From NCBI RefSeq assembly GCF_000003195.3, contig NC_012871.2, forward strand, positions 5,567,997 through 5,631,996: a stretch of DNA of 64,000 nt. Reading direction: 5' to 3'. A model generated the notes under the pieces. It made no database searches and had not been told where the DNA came from. It saw only the letters and a list, made by a program, of their open reading frames with translations. This DNA comes from Sorghum bicolor (taxonomy: Eukaryota > Streptophyta > Magnoliopsida > Poales > Poaceae). The position numbers were made by a program, and so were the translations under genes. Below are positions 45,445-56,900 of the stretch, piece after piece (the first letter of the stretch is position 1; every line of letters starts with the position of its first letter).

Positions 45445-45639
45445 GAGTATACAGTGAAAACTGTTTATTACACATATATATAGTCAGACCTATAACTATA
45501 TAAAATCCGAATCGAGTAATAATAAGTAAAATAAAATATGCATGCACTTAATAACTATATAACTCACTCACTCAAAGTTGTAGGGTAAGAGTATTTTTTG
45601 TTTTTTTATTAAAAAAACCTCATAAAATTAGTGCAAACT

Positions 45640-45795
45640 TCTGTCAAATAATATGCAATGCGGTCTCGGTCGAACCCCCAGCTCCCTAAACATTCATCGG
45701 ACCTTTCATCATAGCTGAAGGTGGATGGCGGGAACATGCTCTCGTTGGAGACCATCATGGGCATGATCGTCTCTGTGCAGGCCTGCACGTACAGG
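45640..45795 (-). pseudogene. Fragment of S28 Pro-X carboxypeptidase (C-terminal exon)
   Basis: The minus frame reads QACTETIMPMMVSNESMFPP, then STFSYDERSDECLGSWG, then frameshifts into RPHC. This corresponds to the 'QACTEMVMPM...MF' region of plant lysosomal Pro-Xaa carboxypeptidases (family S28). No complete gene is here. Confidence 0.7.
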
Positions 45796-46120
45796 AGTAT
45801 GTTACAACTTACAATCTCTTTTTTTTTTTTGTGACTAGTATGTTACAATCTCAGATTCTCATTGTTGTCACCATTGGATCACTAACATTACGCAGGGCAT
45901 GCAAATGGGAGCTTGCCCTTTTAAAAAAAGCACTTAGGTGTTTCAGAAAAAAGAAAAATTCTGAAAATTGCGCAATGCAATTTTCAAGTAGGTCGAAACG
46001 AGATTTGCAAGCGCCCGTTGCTAGTAAACTTGAGAGATTGTGTGACTGATGCACAGATTGAGTATCGCATTCGAGCTATAAAACACTGAACTATCAGTCT
46101 CGACTCATGAGGACAACTGA

Positions 46121-46352
46121 GGTCTTGTTTAGTTCATAAAAATTTTGGTTTTTTGCTACTGTAGTATTTTCGTTTTTATTTGATAAATATTGTCCAATCA
46201 TGAAGTAACTAGGCTCAAAAGATTCATCTCACAAATTACAGGTAAACTGTGCAATTAGTTTTTATTTTTGTCTATATTTAATGCTCCATACATACGACCA
46301 AAGATTCGATGTGACGAGAAATCTTGAAAATTTTTGCGAACTAAACAAGTCC
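46121..46352 (+). mobile_element. GGCCTTGTTTAG-family Tourist MITE
   Basis: GGTCTTGTTTAGTTCAT to GCGAACTAAACAAGTCC. It separates the two S28 peptidase fragments. Confidence 0.85.
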
Positions 46353-46380
46353 CGAGAAGGAGCTAGGTGTCAACTGTCAA

Positions 46381-46454
46381 GGTGCTGCTCCACGTAACCA
46401 TTGGGGTGTCAATGGTGACGTGGGGGTACTTGAGCCTGAACCAGGAAGCCAACA
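46381..46454 (-). pseudogene. Fragment of S28 Pro-X carboxypeptidase (N-terminal exon)
   Basis: After a minus-strand acceptor (TTTGCAG) the frame reads VLASWFRLKYPHVTI, the block following the nucleophile motif in S28 peptidases ('GGMLAAWFRLKYPH'). The nucleophile Ser itself is not in this exon. It lies upstream of the 45.7-kb piece in the correct gene order. Confidence 0.6.
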
Positions 46455-46658
46455 CTGCAAACAAAGAACAACGAGCATCAGTGACAAGTAGTACACGGTT
46501 CTAATCGGACACGTATGAACACAACGCAGCAGAAGAGGCAGGAAGCTGCAGGCGCGCAGAGGAGACGCTGGGGCTGTCAATGAGCACCCACCTGGTCCTG
46601 GTCCTGGTGGTGCCGCCATTGTTTGCCGTCTTGCTTCTGTCTCTCGTCAGTCGTCACT

Positions 46659-48460
46659 CTTTTTTTTTTGACCGGAACGGTAGGGGAGTCCTCGACCCTT
46701 TTTTTTAATTAAATAAAAGAATCAGTACAAAGCAATATTACAAGGCATCAAGCCCAAAAGGAAAAAAAGGACAACAAAGGTTACATATAAGCCTCTCTCC
46801 AATTTAGCAATAGATCACTTTTCGGTGGCTTGGCCTTGGTACAAACAAGTCCAAGTTCAGCTTTGAACTGCCTCTTCCAGAGCTGTAAGTTCTTCTGGCC
46901 ATTATCGAAGATGATGCCGTTTCTTGTTTTTCAAATGATCCAGCAGGCCGTGATGATGATTTCTCTGAAGATGGTGCTACAAAAAGCCTCTCTTGCTTGG
47001 ATTAACATGTCGAGGGGACTCAAGTTGAGGTTCCAGTTGATGGATATAGAGGGGCCCAACAGTCTCTACTGAATGAGCACTCAAAGAATAAATGGAAAGA
47101 AGTTTCCTCACATCCTAGATTGCAAAGAACACTACTGTAGTCTTCTAGGTGCATGTGTTTCCTTTTTAAAAGATTTCTGGTATTAAGCCTGTCCCTCAAA
47201 AGGATCCAAAAGAAGAACTTGTGATTTCCTAGATTGCTTGATTTCCACAACCACTTGAATAAAGGGGAAGCTTGGGTGGATCCAATGAGAACCATGTATG
47301 CCTTCTTGCTGCTATAGACCGAGGATCCCCAGGTGTATAGCCATGAGTCACATAAAGTTTCATCCCAAGTTCTGCTATTAAGAATGTCATAGACATCATC
47401 AAGCTGTTCAACAGCTAGAGGAGGTAGAGGAAGGGGGCTGAACAATGCATCCTCCCACTGGCTGAGGAAGAATCTGATTGAGCACTTTAGTTTTCTTGTA
47501 AAAGAGAAAAGTTGGGGAAATCTATCCTTTAATGACTAGTTAATCCAAACATCTGCCCAGAACAAAACAGAATTACCTCTGTTGGGTACACACATCGAGA
47601 TTTTTTGGAAGTTTGGAAAAAGTTTCATGATGTCCTTCCACCAAAAGGAACCCATAGGGCTTCTTGCATGAGGAGGAGTCTGGGTGTTTGAATATAACTT
47701 ATTCCAGGTAAGTTCTACCCAAGGTAAGTCTGCATAATTGTAGAATTTGTCCAAAAATTTCATAAGCAAGGCTTCGTTTTGGCTTTTAATGTCAATTATG
47801 CCCAAACCTCCCTGATCCTTGGGTCTGCAAGCTATTTCCCATGCAACCATGCATTTGCCTTTTCTGTTAATGTCACCCTTGTCCCATAAGCAATGTTTCC
47901 TGTACGAGTCAATTTGCTTTATGATTTGTGAAGGTAGTTTAAGGGAACACATGTAAAAGGTTGGGAGGGCCGAGAACACCGAGTTGACTAAGATGACTCT
48001 TCCATTGTAAGAAAGAAATTTACTAATTCCAGATAGTCTTCTTTCTATTCTGGCCATCAGTGGCATAAACTCGGTGACTGTTGGCTTTTAGTTCCAAGAG
48101 GCAGACCCAAGTATGTAAAAGGCATATCTCCTACTTGACATCCAAAAGTATTAGCAAGGTGAGTGGCTCGTTCAGATCCCATGTTGATGGGTATCAAAAA
48201 GGATTTGCTGAAATTTACATGCAGTCCAGTTGAGTCAGAGAAGCTTCTTAGTAGTCCTTTGAGGCTAAACAGGGTTCTAGCATCCCCTGGGAGAACTAAA
48301 AGCGTGTCATCAGCATATTGTACAATGGAAAAGTCATTCTGGAAATCATCACTGATGGGATGTTTGAGAACGAGGGGGGTTAAGGACTTCCCTAACGCTC
48401 CAGCTTGTCCATTAGCCCCATCCTCCACGTATGCACTTGGCCTCCATGTCACACAGTTTA
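46659..48460 (-). pseudogene. L1-like LINE, 5'-truncated, RT and zinc-binding domains
   Basis: Minus-strand pieces: 48452-48057 with the catalytic block SIVQYADDTLLVL and FTYLGLPLGT; 48066-47536 with RVILVNSVFSALPTFYMCSL and the WDKGD block; 47445-47020 with the zf-RVT domain (KWLWKSSNLGNHKFFFWILL, CSFSRDCW). The pieces are separated by frame breaks. A-rich tracts on the minus strand near 46659-46705 mark the 3' end. No endonuclease domain is present. Confidence 0.88.
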
Positions 48461-48959
48461 GTGGTTTTGCAGACTTTCAGATTAGCTTCCAGAGGCACCA
48501 AGTGCATCTGACAAAAGAATGAAGCTCCTACGAAAGCGCGCGTTGGAGCAAAGATCCCATCAGTCTTTTCAGAGCAGGAGCACAAGTTGTGCTGCTCGCA
48601 GTGGAAGCTTTGCTAGCTTCTTGATCTACATGTACTTCACTTTTAGGTGATGAGGTAGCGTTGCTGCTGCCCTAAAAGGAAGGCGCACTGATGGGCCGGA
48701 GGTATGGCTATATGATTGGGCCAGTGACATGAGCAAAGTTTGGGAATTTCATGGAAGTTTTGCAGATGATGATGTTCATACTTTTTGCAGTGATGTTCTT
48801 TAGAAAAATAACCATGTACTATATTGTTCCCTGCCACTGTTTCACTGTTGAAATGTGATGCAGGAGTAAGAAATGACATGTATAAGTTATGTTGCAAATT
48901 ATTGAGATTACTATGTGGTTTTACACACACGCACACACTTTATAAACATTTATAATAAA

Positions 48960-50440
48960 TTAGGCTTGTAAGTCTCGAGATTGATGAAACTTTCACCCCT
49001 AGGCACCTCGCTATCAAGGGATCGAATCAAGGCACACATTGCCTACTTGAATAGATATATATCTTAATGAGACAAATGGGGCTACAAAAACCTAGCATTT
49101 GATCCTTGTTGGTAGGGAGGAACTTCAACCCCATGTGCCAGAACACCCCCAAGTTAGATTCTCAAAATCCTAGATCCTTTTGTATTTTACCGTTGCATGG
49201 ACTCGGGACAAGCTCACCGGGGCCACTTCTTCATCTATCTTTTGTGTGCTCTCTAACACTGTTTCTATCGTAGTCGCCGCCACATACGCTGGACCTAGGT
49301 GATGCTACCATGCAGGGACCAGCAGGCGGCCAAGGCTCCGCCACACCTTGAGTGACGGAGGGTTGAGTGGAGCAGCCGAGGCCACATAGCGGCGACATTA
49401 GATGGGGGCAATGGTTCAGAAAGATGTTTTTTTTTCTGCTAAGAGGTTGACATGTGTGGATATTCACAGTGACTAAGTAGTAAGGTAAATCTCGACAATG
49501 TGAAAATAAGATCGACTGTTGTAATTATTCTCCATTGATGTGGATGGGTTGGCCGCCCATGGAGCCTCTAGTGTGAGGGTAGTTTGCCGTTGTGACCCAA
49601 AGACTTCGTTGTAGTAATGACGTGTTAGCTAGGGTATTGTAATGATTTTATTGATAAATGTATGAACCTCAACTTAAGGAAGAAGCAAAGAGTAGAGACA
49701 ACATATATATACATCGAGTGTCAATGAATATAAGTTTGCTGCTATTTTGATTTTGTCATCAAACTGCACCTAGGCCTTGTTTAGTTCCGATAACTTTTTA
49801 GTTTTCGGAACTGTAGCACTTTCGTTTGTTTATGACAAACATTGTCCAATCATGGAGTAACTAGGCTTAAAAGATTCATCTCGTGATTTACAGTTAAACT
49901 GTATAATTAGTTTTTATTTATTTTCATCTATATTTAGTGTCTCATGCATGTCCCTCGTTACTAATTAAGCTATGCCTAGTACACCAGACACATAGATAGA
50001 GTGATATAAGTTTACTGCAAAGGAAAACTATGAGTCGTGCACTATCCACCACGTACCATTTGAGATACTATTGGAAGGTAAGGGTGGTTGCCATTGCCAC
50101 CCAACGATTTCTTTGTAATATATATAGTAGCGTTAATTTAGGCATTGCCGTGTTTCTATTGGTAACTGCTACTCATATAAAATAGAATGTATGAACCCCA
50201 ACTTATGGAAGATGTAAAAAGCAGAAAGTAGAAATCCATACCTTGTCAATGAATACAAGTTTGCTTCTATTTTAATTTTATCATCAAGCTGCATTTGTGC
50301 ACGTTATTGTTGGAAAAAGGACAATATAAAACTGAAACTTGATATCTAACGCATGTCATCATCCTTGGAACATTATATTCTGCAGGTGATCTGCAAGTGA
50401 AACAAGGAATTTGGTATTTGGAGAGGTGTAGCCATCAGTG
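48960..50440 (+). repeat. TRX-flanking repeat family, copy 1 (interrupted)
   Basis: Shares with 54.5-55.2 and 58.56-59.6 kb, in order: TAAGTCT(C/T)GAG(A/G)TTGATGAA, CAACCCCATGTGC, GATGCAAAGAGTAGAGAC-like, ACTAATTAAGCTATGC, GAGTCGTGCACTA, CTTCTATTTTAATTTTATCA and GGAATTTGGTATTTGGAGAGG. Not coding. A Tourist MITE sits inside at 49773. Confidence 0.8.
49773..49955 (+). mobile_element. GGCCTTGTTTAG-family MITE, right end missing
   Basis: Opens GGCCTTGTTTAGTTCCG with CTGTAGCACTTTCG and CAATCATGGAGTAACTAGG, and stops after CTCATGCATG. The host repeat resumes with TACTAATTAAGC. Confidence 0.8.
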
Positions 50441-50659
50441 TGAAATAAATCTATTAAGTTATATATGATTCAGTGGGTATGAAATTTATAAATCTATAAC
50501 TAAGTTATACATGATCCAATGAGTATAAAATTTTTACTACAATTCAAGCATACAATAATTAGTCCATCATAACAATTTCATCATAATTATACCATAGAAA
50601 CTGCAGCTATAAATTAATTACAGAAAAACATAGATCTAAAGCTACTACAAAAAATTGTA

Positions 50660-51094
50660 CTCCCTCCATTCTGGTTTGTTAGGCGTTCTTACGTTTTGGA
50701 GTTAGTCTGCTATGTTAGGCGTCAATGCTTTGGAATACTCACGCAGTAAATGAACTTCCATGGCGCTGGGTGAGAATACGAAGCATTTGCATGCAGGCGA
50801 CTAGGTTGGAAAGGCGCCATGCAAAATTTTTGAAAGGGATGGCTCGCATGTTTTGCCACAGCGCCGAAAAAAACGCGCCACTCTTGCCGCGCGATTCGAA
50901 AAAAATACGAAACTACTCCGGCTATACACACGCGCTCGAGGAAGATGGATCGGTTCAGCTTCTCCGGCTGCATGGCAGCTTCATGCATTTAATCCCCGTA
51001 ATCACCGTACTCTGTGCTGCATGTATTAACGTGTGTGCTTATTACTCTCCTTGGTATCTGAGATTTTGTTGATATGAAACCAGAATGGAGGGAG
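50660..51094. mobile_element. Stowaway-type element with GC-rich core, 435 bp
   Basis: Inverted ends CTCCCTCCATTCTGGTTT and AAACCAGAATGGAGGGAG are perfect over 18 bp, flanked by TA (50658-50659, 51095-51096). Subterminal TTAGGCGT repeats occur at the left. The core is GC-rich for a Stowaway and holds a 115-codon plus frame (50725-51072) without a recognised domain. Confidence 0.8.
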
Positions 51095-51100
51095 TACTAA

Positions 51101-51290
51101 GGGCACTCACAATCCAGACTCTATCATAGAGTCTAAAGTTATTTATTACCTCGAATAATGTGGAATTGGAGTCTAAATAAGACTTGGAGTCTTATTTTCT
51201 CTACCTCTTTCTTCAATAAATATACTACCATAAATAATATGTAATTAATTGTCTTGGACTCTGTGATAGAGTCTTGCATTGGGAGTGCCC
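51101..51290. mobile_element. Tourist-type MITE, GACTCTATCATAGAG family, copy 2
   Basis: 190 bp, ends GGGCACTCAC and GGGAGTGCCC, TAA at 51098-51100 and 51291-51293. Same family as 28966. It inserted 4 bp from the Stowaway element. Confidence 0.88.
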
Positions 51291-52032
51291 TAAAGCATAT
51301 ACCGTTGTACACTCTGTAGATCTACTCATATGGAGTCGAACAAAATTGTACCTTTTATTTTATAATTTTCAAAAAATTCAGTGGAAATAAATAAAAAATA
51401 AAAAAATAAAACCACCTTTGGAAACCACCCATAACAAGCTAGGGAGATAAAACGAATGGTTTTAAAAGTAGAGGGAGATGGTTTATCCAGTTTAGAGTTC
51501 ATAGAGAAAAAGTAAACTTTCACAAAAGTTTAGAGAAATAATATTAAGTTTAGAGGGAGTATGTTATTAATGTTCAAACGCTAGTGCTTAATTAACTGTT
51601 TGTGTTTGTACCTTTTATTTAAAAGAGTATCAATATAATTTAAATCTAATTTTTAGTGTCCTCTATATAGGCATACGATTCGTTCAGGGAATTGGTAAGG
51701 TTTGAGACGACGATCATTCCTCGACACTGTCACCATATTGCTTATCTTATGTGCAGGGATGACGAGCTAGCCTGGGGCAAATAAAAGGATACACACAGTG
51801 CAAGCTTAGCGATGTCATCGTCCTGTAGTATTTCATTCTTCAGTATCATGCATACGCATACTCGAAGAGAAATGAAGCCAGACAGTAATTTATTTGTTGG
51901 CCCTTATTATTGACGACTGCTAATAAGTGCTAGCTAGCACACACGCCATTTATTTTGTTGGCCAGTAGTACTATTATATATCTCCTTAGGCGGACGCCGA
52001 GGCAGGAGCGCCGGCCGATCGACGACGTAGCA

Positions 52033-52814
52033 CTAGTAGTACTTGTTGATGGTTTCCTCGAGTTTCTCCGGATCGGCACCAACAAAGCTCTCGAGCGTCT
52101 CGCCGTTCCTGATGAAGAAGAAGGTCGGGAAGCTATGGATGTTGTACTTCTTAGCAACATCCTGTGTAGGTGTAGAACAACAAGGAAACACACACAGCAT
52201 GCATGATCATCAGTACGATCGACGAAGTCATTTCATGCATGCATTGGTTGGTTGAAATCATCAAATCAAATGCTCGATCGATCGGTTTGGTGAATGGCAT
52301 ATATATATGTGGATGGGGATGGATTCGGTTCGGGACAGTACTGATCGATCTAGCTCGATCGCTCTCACCTCCAGTTCCTCAGCATCAACCTCGAGGAAGA
52401 CAGCGGCAGGGTACTTGTTGGCGTACTCCTTGTACACCGGGGCTATCTCTTGGCAAAAAGGGCACCAGGTGGTCATGAAGTCGATGATCACCTGATGGAG
52501 GGGCGTAGTAGGTACGTACGGTGAAAAAAAAACAGCACAAAAGTTGACAAACTAAGCTCAAAATGCATATATACTTATGTTAGAGGCTGTGTATAGAATT
52601 GTCGCAGCTGGTGCAAAATTAAACGTCGATGCAGACGATCAATTGTGCCATGATGCATCACAATCTTCACAAGATGAACACAAGATGGTGATCGATCGGG
52701 GCGCAGCGCGCGCGTACGACGTACCAGCTTGCCGGCCTCGTAGGCCTCGTCCATCTGGGCGTCGAACTCCTCGTTGGTGTGGCACGCGATCACCGTCCCC
52801 TCCGCGCCCGCCAT
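52033..52814 (-). CDS. Thioredoxin h-like, active site WCPFC (gene B)
   Basis: 113 residues, minus-strand exons 52814-52725, 52491-52369 and 52161-52033 (90, 123 and 129 nt), with the same intron positions and phases as gene A. Leader [20 protein letters not shown]. The active site is WCPFC (residues 39-43) instead of WCGPC or the WCPPC variant. Asp34 and the cis-Pro (SFPTF) are kept. Both cysteines remain, so dithiol chemistry is possible, but Pro-Phe between them would change redox potential and partner choice (inference). The C-terminus is shortened to INKYY. The TATA core and 5' leader resemble gene A. Intact and probably functional. Confidence 0.92.
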
Positions 52815-52963
52815 GCCTCTTCCTCTTCCTCTTCCTCTTCCTCTCTGGGATTGAAAGCTAGCTTCTGATGCTGACCAAGGTTTTTCTCTCGCTCGGGGCT
52901 GGCAGCTGGCTAGCTAGCTAGCTTGCAGAGATTGCGTTGGTATAGCCTACGGGAGCCGCTTAA

Positions 52964-52969
52964 TTTATA
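52964..52969 (-). promoter_or_regulatory. TATA box of TRXh gene B
   Basis: Minus-strand TATAAA within GCGCCTATAAATTAAGCGG, about 150 bp upstream of the ATG, sharing its GC-rich left flank with genes A and C. Confidence 0.75.
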
Positions 52970-53068
52970 GGCGCAGCGACGACTGGAATGGACTGGGAGC
53001 GAGAGGGGCGAGAGTACTGCGCGCAAAAAAATTAAGCGGCTCCCGTAGGCGGTGAGAACTTGAATTAA

Positions 53069-53335
53069 GGGCATGTTTACATGCAGCCAAACAGTCAAAA
53101 TATTTGAAGAAATGGACATTTTTTGAAAGAATAGATCTAAACAGGGGCTTTTAAACTTGGCTGTAAAGATTTGGAATTTGGGACCTTAGAGCCTCAAAAC
53201 TGTGTAAACTTGCTTATGGACCCGTGTCATGTATCTTGTAGAAAAAAAAATTTGAGAAGCATCTAAACACCTATTTAAATATAAAGTTTACAGCCAAAAG
53301 TTTTGGATGTAAAGATTTGGGATCTAAACACGCCC
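53069..53335. mobile_element. Tourist-type MITE in the TRXh B promoter, 267 bp
   Basis: Ends GGGCATGTTTA and TAAACACGCCC with TAA at 53066-53068 and 53336-53338. It lies about 100 bp upstream of the TATA box. The promoter words AAGCGGCTCCCGTAGG and GCGAGAGGGGCGAGAGTACT recur on its far side. Confidence 0.82.
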
Positions 53336-53374
53336 TAAGCGGCTCCCGTAGGAGCGAGAGGGGCGAGAGTACTT

Positions 53375-54055
53375 CATTGCTCGTACTAGTATATTAATTT
53401 GGTGGAATGATTGTCTCAAACCTTATACCATCATTGATTCCCTTAACAAATTGTATACCAATGACACTACAAATTCACTTTGAATTATATTAATACTCTT
53501 TTAAATAAAAGTTACAAAAAAAATATAAGCAGTTAAGCACTAGAGTTTGAAGTTAATGGCACGTTGATTAAAAAACCGCAATAACAAATTAATAAGACCA
53601 AAAGATATGAAAGCCATTATATTGATGCCAAATGTTTGGAGAAGTTATGTTTTACTAAGAAACATATCTTGAACACTGTTCATATGAATACGAATTCTCA
53701 ATGGTTTTGCATTAAAAAATGCTCCTAAAAGCATATTTTCGTGAGAAGTGGTACGGTATGTATTGATGAAATTTTATTCTTCTTTTTACGGTAATCATAT
53801 TAGTTCTGTTTCAGAAATTGTTCTTTTGATGTATTTATTATCAACCATTATTATAAATATGTTAAATTAAGAATATACGTTGGATTTATTTTCGCTTTAG
53901 AAGTTATATTAAACACAAACGTACGTATAAATAAACTTATATATACACTACCTAAACATATATTACCTCCGTCCACAAATATAAAATTGTGCTCACTGTT
54001 GCTGTATTTTCCAAGGTCGGTGTCGATTGTAACTAAATGAACGCATAGGCTTTGT
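53375..54055. other. AT-rich intergenic DNA
   Basis: No gene and no recognised element. Confidence 0.45.
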
Positions 54056-54059
54056 GCGG

Positions 54060-54535
54060 TATTATCTTACTGGTGGCTTTTCTTGGGCCTCCCTTTTTGC
54101 ACGGCAAGAAACCAGATCCTTGATGCTTGCAGATATTACATGTGAGTAACTGTGATAGTACAAATTAGATGTACGAATGTGGAACTCAGATCACTGATGG
54201 CTACGCCTCTCCAAATACCAAATTCCTTGCTCCACTTGCAGAGCACCAACAGAATATGATGTTCTAAGAATGTGATGACATGTGTTAGATATAGTAAAGT
54301 CTAATTTGTAAGTCCTTTTCCAACAATAATGTGAACAAATGGAGCAGCTTGATGACAAAATTGAAATAGCAGCGAATTTCTATTTTCATTGACACCCAAG
54401 GTATGGTTTCTACTTTTTGTTTTTTACATCTTCCACAAGTTGGGGTTCATAAATTCTATTTTATATGAGTAGCAGTTACCAATAGAAACATGGCATGCTA
54501 CTATACTACAAATCGTTTTGGGTGGCAATGGCAAC
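54060..54535 (-). repeat. TRX-flanking repeat family, inverted half-copy
   Basis: Reverse complement of the right-hand part of the family: CTGGTGGCTTTTCTTGGGCC, GCAGATATTACAT, GGCTACGCCTCTCCAAATACC. It matches 59.75-59.3 kb and 55.22-54.95 kb in the opposite sense. Confidence 0.75.
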
Positions 54536-54539
54536 CACG

Positions 54540-55240
54540 CTTACCTAGCACTGACCTTTCAGATATATTGTTGGAAGGTCAGGGTGGTTTGTCATTGCCA
54601 CCCAAATACTTCTTTGTAGTACGTAGTAACACATTAGGGTATTATTGTGTTCTTATTGATAATAATGTATGAGCCCTAGGAAGATGCAAAGAGTAGAGAC
54701 CATACATATATACATCACGTGTCAATGAATAGAAGTTTGCTGCTATTTTAATTTTGTCATCAAGCTGCACTTCTGCAAACATTGTTGCAAAAGGAGTTGA
54801 ACCATAGTGCACACATATCCCCTCATGACTAATTAAGCTATGCTTAGTAGTACACCCCACAAAGTGATATAAGTTTACTGCAAAGGGAAACTATGAGTCA
54901 TGCACTACCCACCATGTACCATTTGAGATATGATTGGAAGGTGGGGGTGGTTGTAATTGCCATCCCACAATATATTTGTAGTAGTAGTATTTCATCAAAA
55001 TTGCTATTGATATATTGTCAATGAATAGAAAATTGCTTCTATTTTAATTTTATCATCAAGCTGCATTTGTTTAACATTATTGTTGGATCGAAAAGGACTA
55101 TTTACAAAATAAACTTGATATCTAACACATGGCATCATCTTGCATTGGAACATCACATTCTCTAGCTAGGTGTTCTGGAATGGGAACAAGGAATTTGGTA
55201 TTTGGAGAGGCATAGCCATCAGTAGTCTGAGTTCTGCGTC
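54540..55240 (+). repeat. TRX-flanking repeat family, copy 2
   Basis: Forward copy with GAAGATGCAAAGAGTAGAGA, CCCTCATGACTAATTAAGC, GAGTCATGCACTACCCACCA and GGAATTTGGTATTTGGAGAGG. With the inverted half-copy it forms a roughly 1.1-kb foldback structure. Confidence 0.8.
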
Positions 55241-55274
55241 CGCATCCAATTTATTCGCTTGCAATCACTACTGC

Positions 55275-55440
55275 AGTTCGAGTTTGTAGGGGCAGCTAAA
55301 GAGCCTCTGTAGGGCGTGCGGCTGGTGTTTTTAGCCGCCCCTACAAATCCATTTGTAAGGGCGGCTAGTAATGTCAGTCGCCCCTACAAAAACAGTTTGT
55401 AAGGGTAGTTGTAGAAACAACTGTCCCTATCGTTTGATCA
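55275..55440. repeat. TGTAGGGGCGGCT-type inverted repeats
   Basis: GTTTGTAGGGGCAGCT, GCCGCCCCTACAAAT, TTTGTAAGGGCGGCT and CGCCCCTACAAA alternate in orientation, a style known from subterminal regions of grass CACTA-type elements. Only this cluster is present. Confidence 0.5.
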
Positions 55441-56600
55441 CAGATCAAGGCATAGTATTGGTGCACTTGAGCTTGGAGACTATCTTTGCTAGGTTGATCA
55501 CCCAAAGTAAAAGCATTTTCTTTACTCATACGTAGTTCTTTATTTTTCTACTTTATGCAATTTCAACACTTGGAGTAATATTCTCAGTGACAGACTTAGT
55601 TTGCACCTTAACAAAGTCATTGAGAGACTTGGGGTTAAGCCAAGATGAGGTACCCTCCTTTTGCAGTTTGGTGTATGGTACTATAAAGTTTCCACTATGA
55701 TGCTAACGACTTATTTATCTTACATGCTATCTAAAGTGAGCACCATGTATCCCTGTAGATATATTTATGTATTGCTTTCTCACAGGTATATGCATATATG
55801 CACCTCATGGCTACCTTACCAAAGAGTGACCGTAAAAGCAAGAAGGGATGGATATGCTATATCATAGAAATACAACCTAAACAGCATTGGTTGGCACACA
55901 AAGAAGCAGAAGCATGGATGCGAAGGACCTTAATGTGTCAAGTGATCAGGAGATGATGTACTATGTATGATTAGTGGACAGCCAGATAAAATAAATTAGT
56001 ATAACTATGTAATGACTCACATTTCGATGATGTGGCTTGATGTGAGAGTATATAATAATGACTTTTAGTGTATACAATCTATATAGCTCATATAGATTGT
56101 CACTATGAACCACACTCTTAACAATATTTTTTTTGTAATGGTACAACATACGTCAAACTTCGATTATAATGTTAATTTTACAAATTTTATTTTTTAGATT
56201 AGATGTCACTTGACATAGGTATTTAATTTTTATAGTATTTTTATCTAATCGTGTGATGTGTTTATTTTAAACATAAAATATTAGCTATTCCTAGCAATGT
56301 ACGGTACACTACCTAGACATTAATTAATTTTAAAAAAATAAAAAAACAAGGGCTTAGGTATTATCTCTTAAGGAGTAAAGAGTGCACTGTAGTATTGTCT
56401 TTATGAATTATGAATATTGAGAGTTTTAAGATTTTTTTCTAACACATCGTGAGGATTAATGTTACGTTGGAGGCTTCAATTGTAATAATTGTAAGACCAT
56501 ATATGAAACCATCGTTCCTTGGACGAGAAATCACTGTCACCGTATGGCTTAGCTTTATGTGCAGGATCGGGTGAGCCTGGGGGCTGAGGCCAAGGATACA
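55441..56600. other. Intergenic, no gene recognised
   Basis: AT-rich. The last part (from about 56520) is the 3' flank of thioredoxin gene C. Confidence 0.45.
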
Positions 56601-56900
56601 AGCTCAGCGTTTGTTTTCATCATCATGTGTTTCATTCAGTCATGTAAACTCGAACCGAAATGAAGCCAGACATTTAGATTGCAAGTCCAGTCACAAGTAT
56701 CCAACATATATCGACTCCGATCTGAATCTGAACTGAACATAGTAAGTATAGTACACAGTCAGTTATTTAGACGACCAAAGTGATCGACAGTGGCGGTGCC
56801 TACTGCTAGCAGCCTACCACGGCATTCGTTGGCCCTTATTGACGGCTGGTGATCATATAGATGCTATATTTAGTTTAGTTTGCTATATATATACGTCTCC

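Noticed and set aside
50725..51072. 115-codon frame as a gene.
   Set aside because: Lies wholly inside a Stowaway-type element and an opposing frame is also open.
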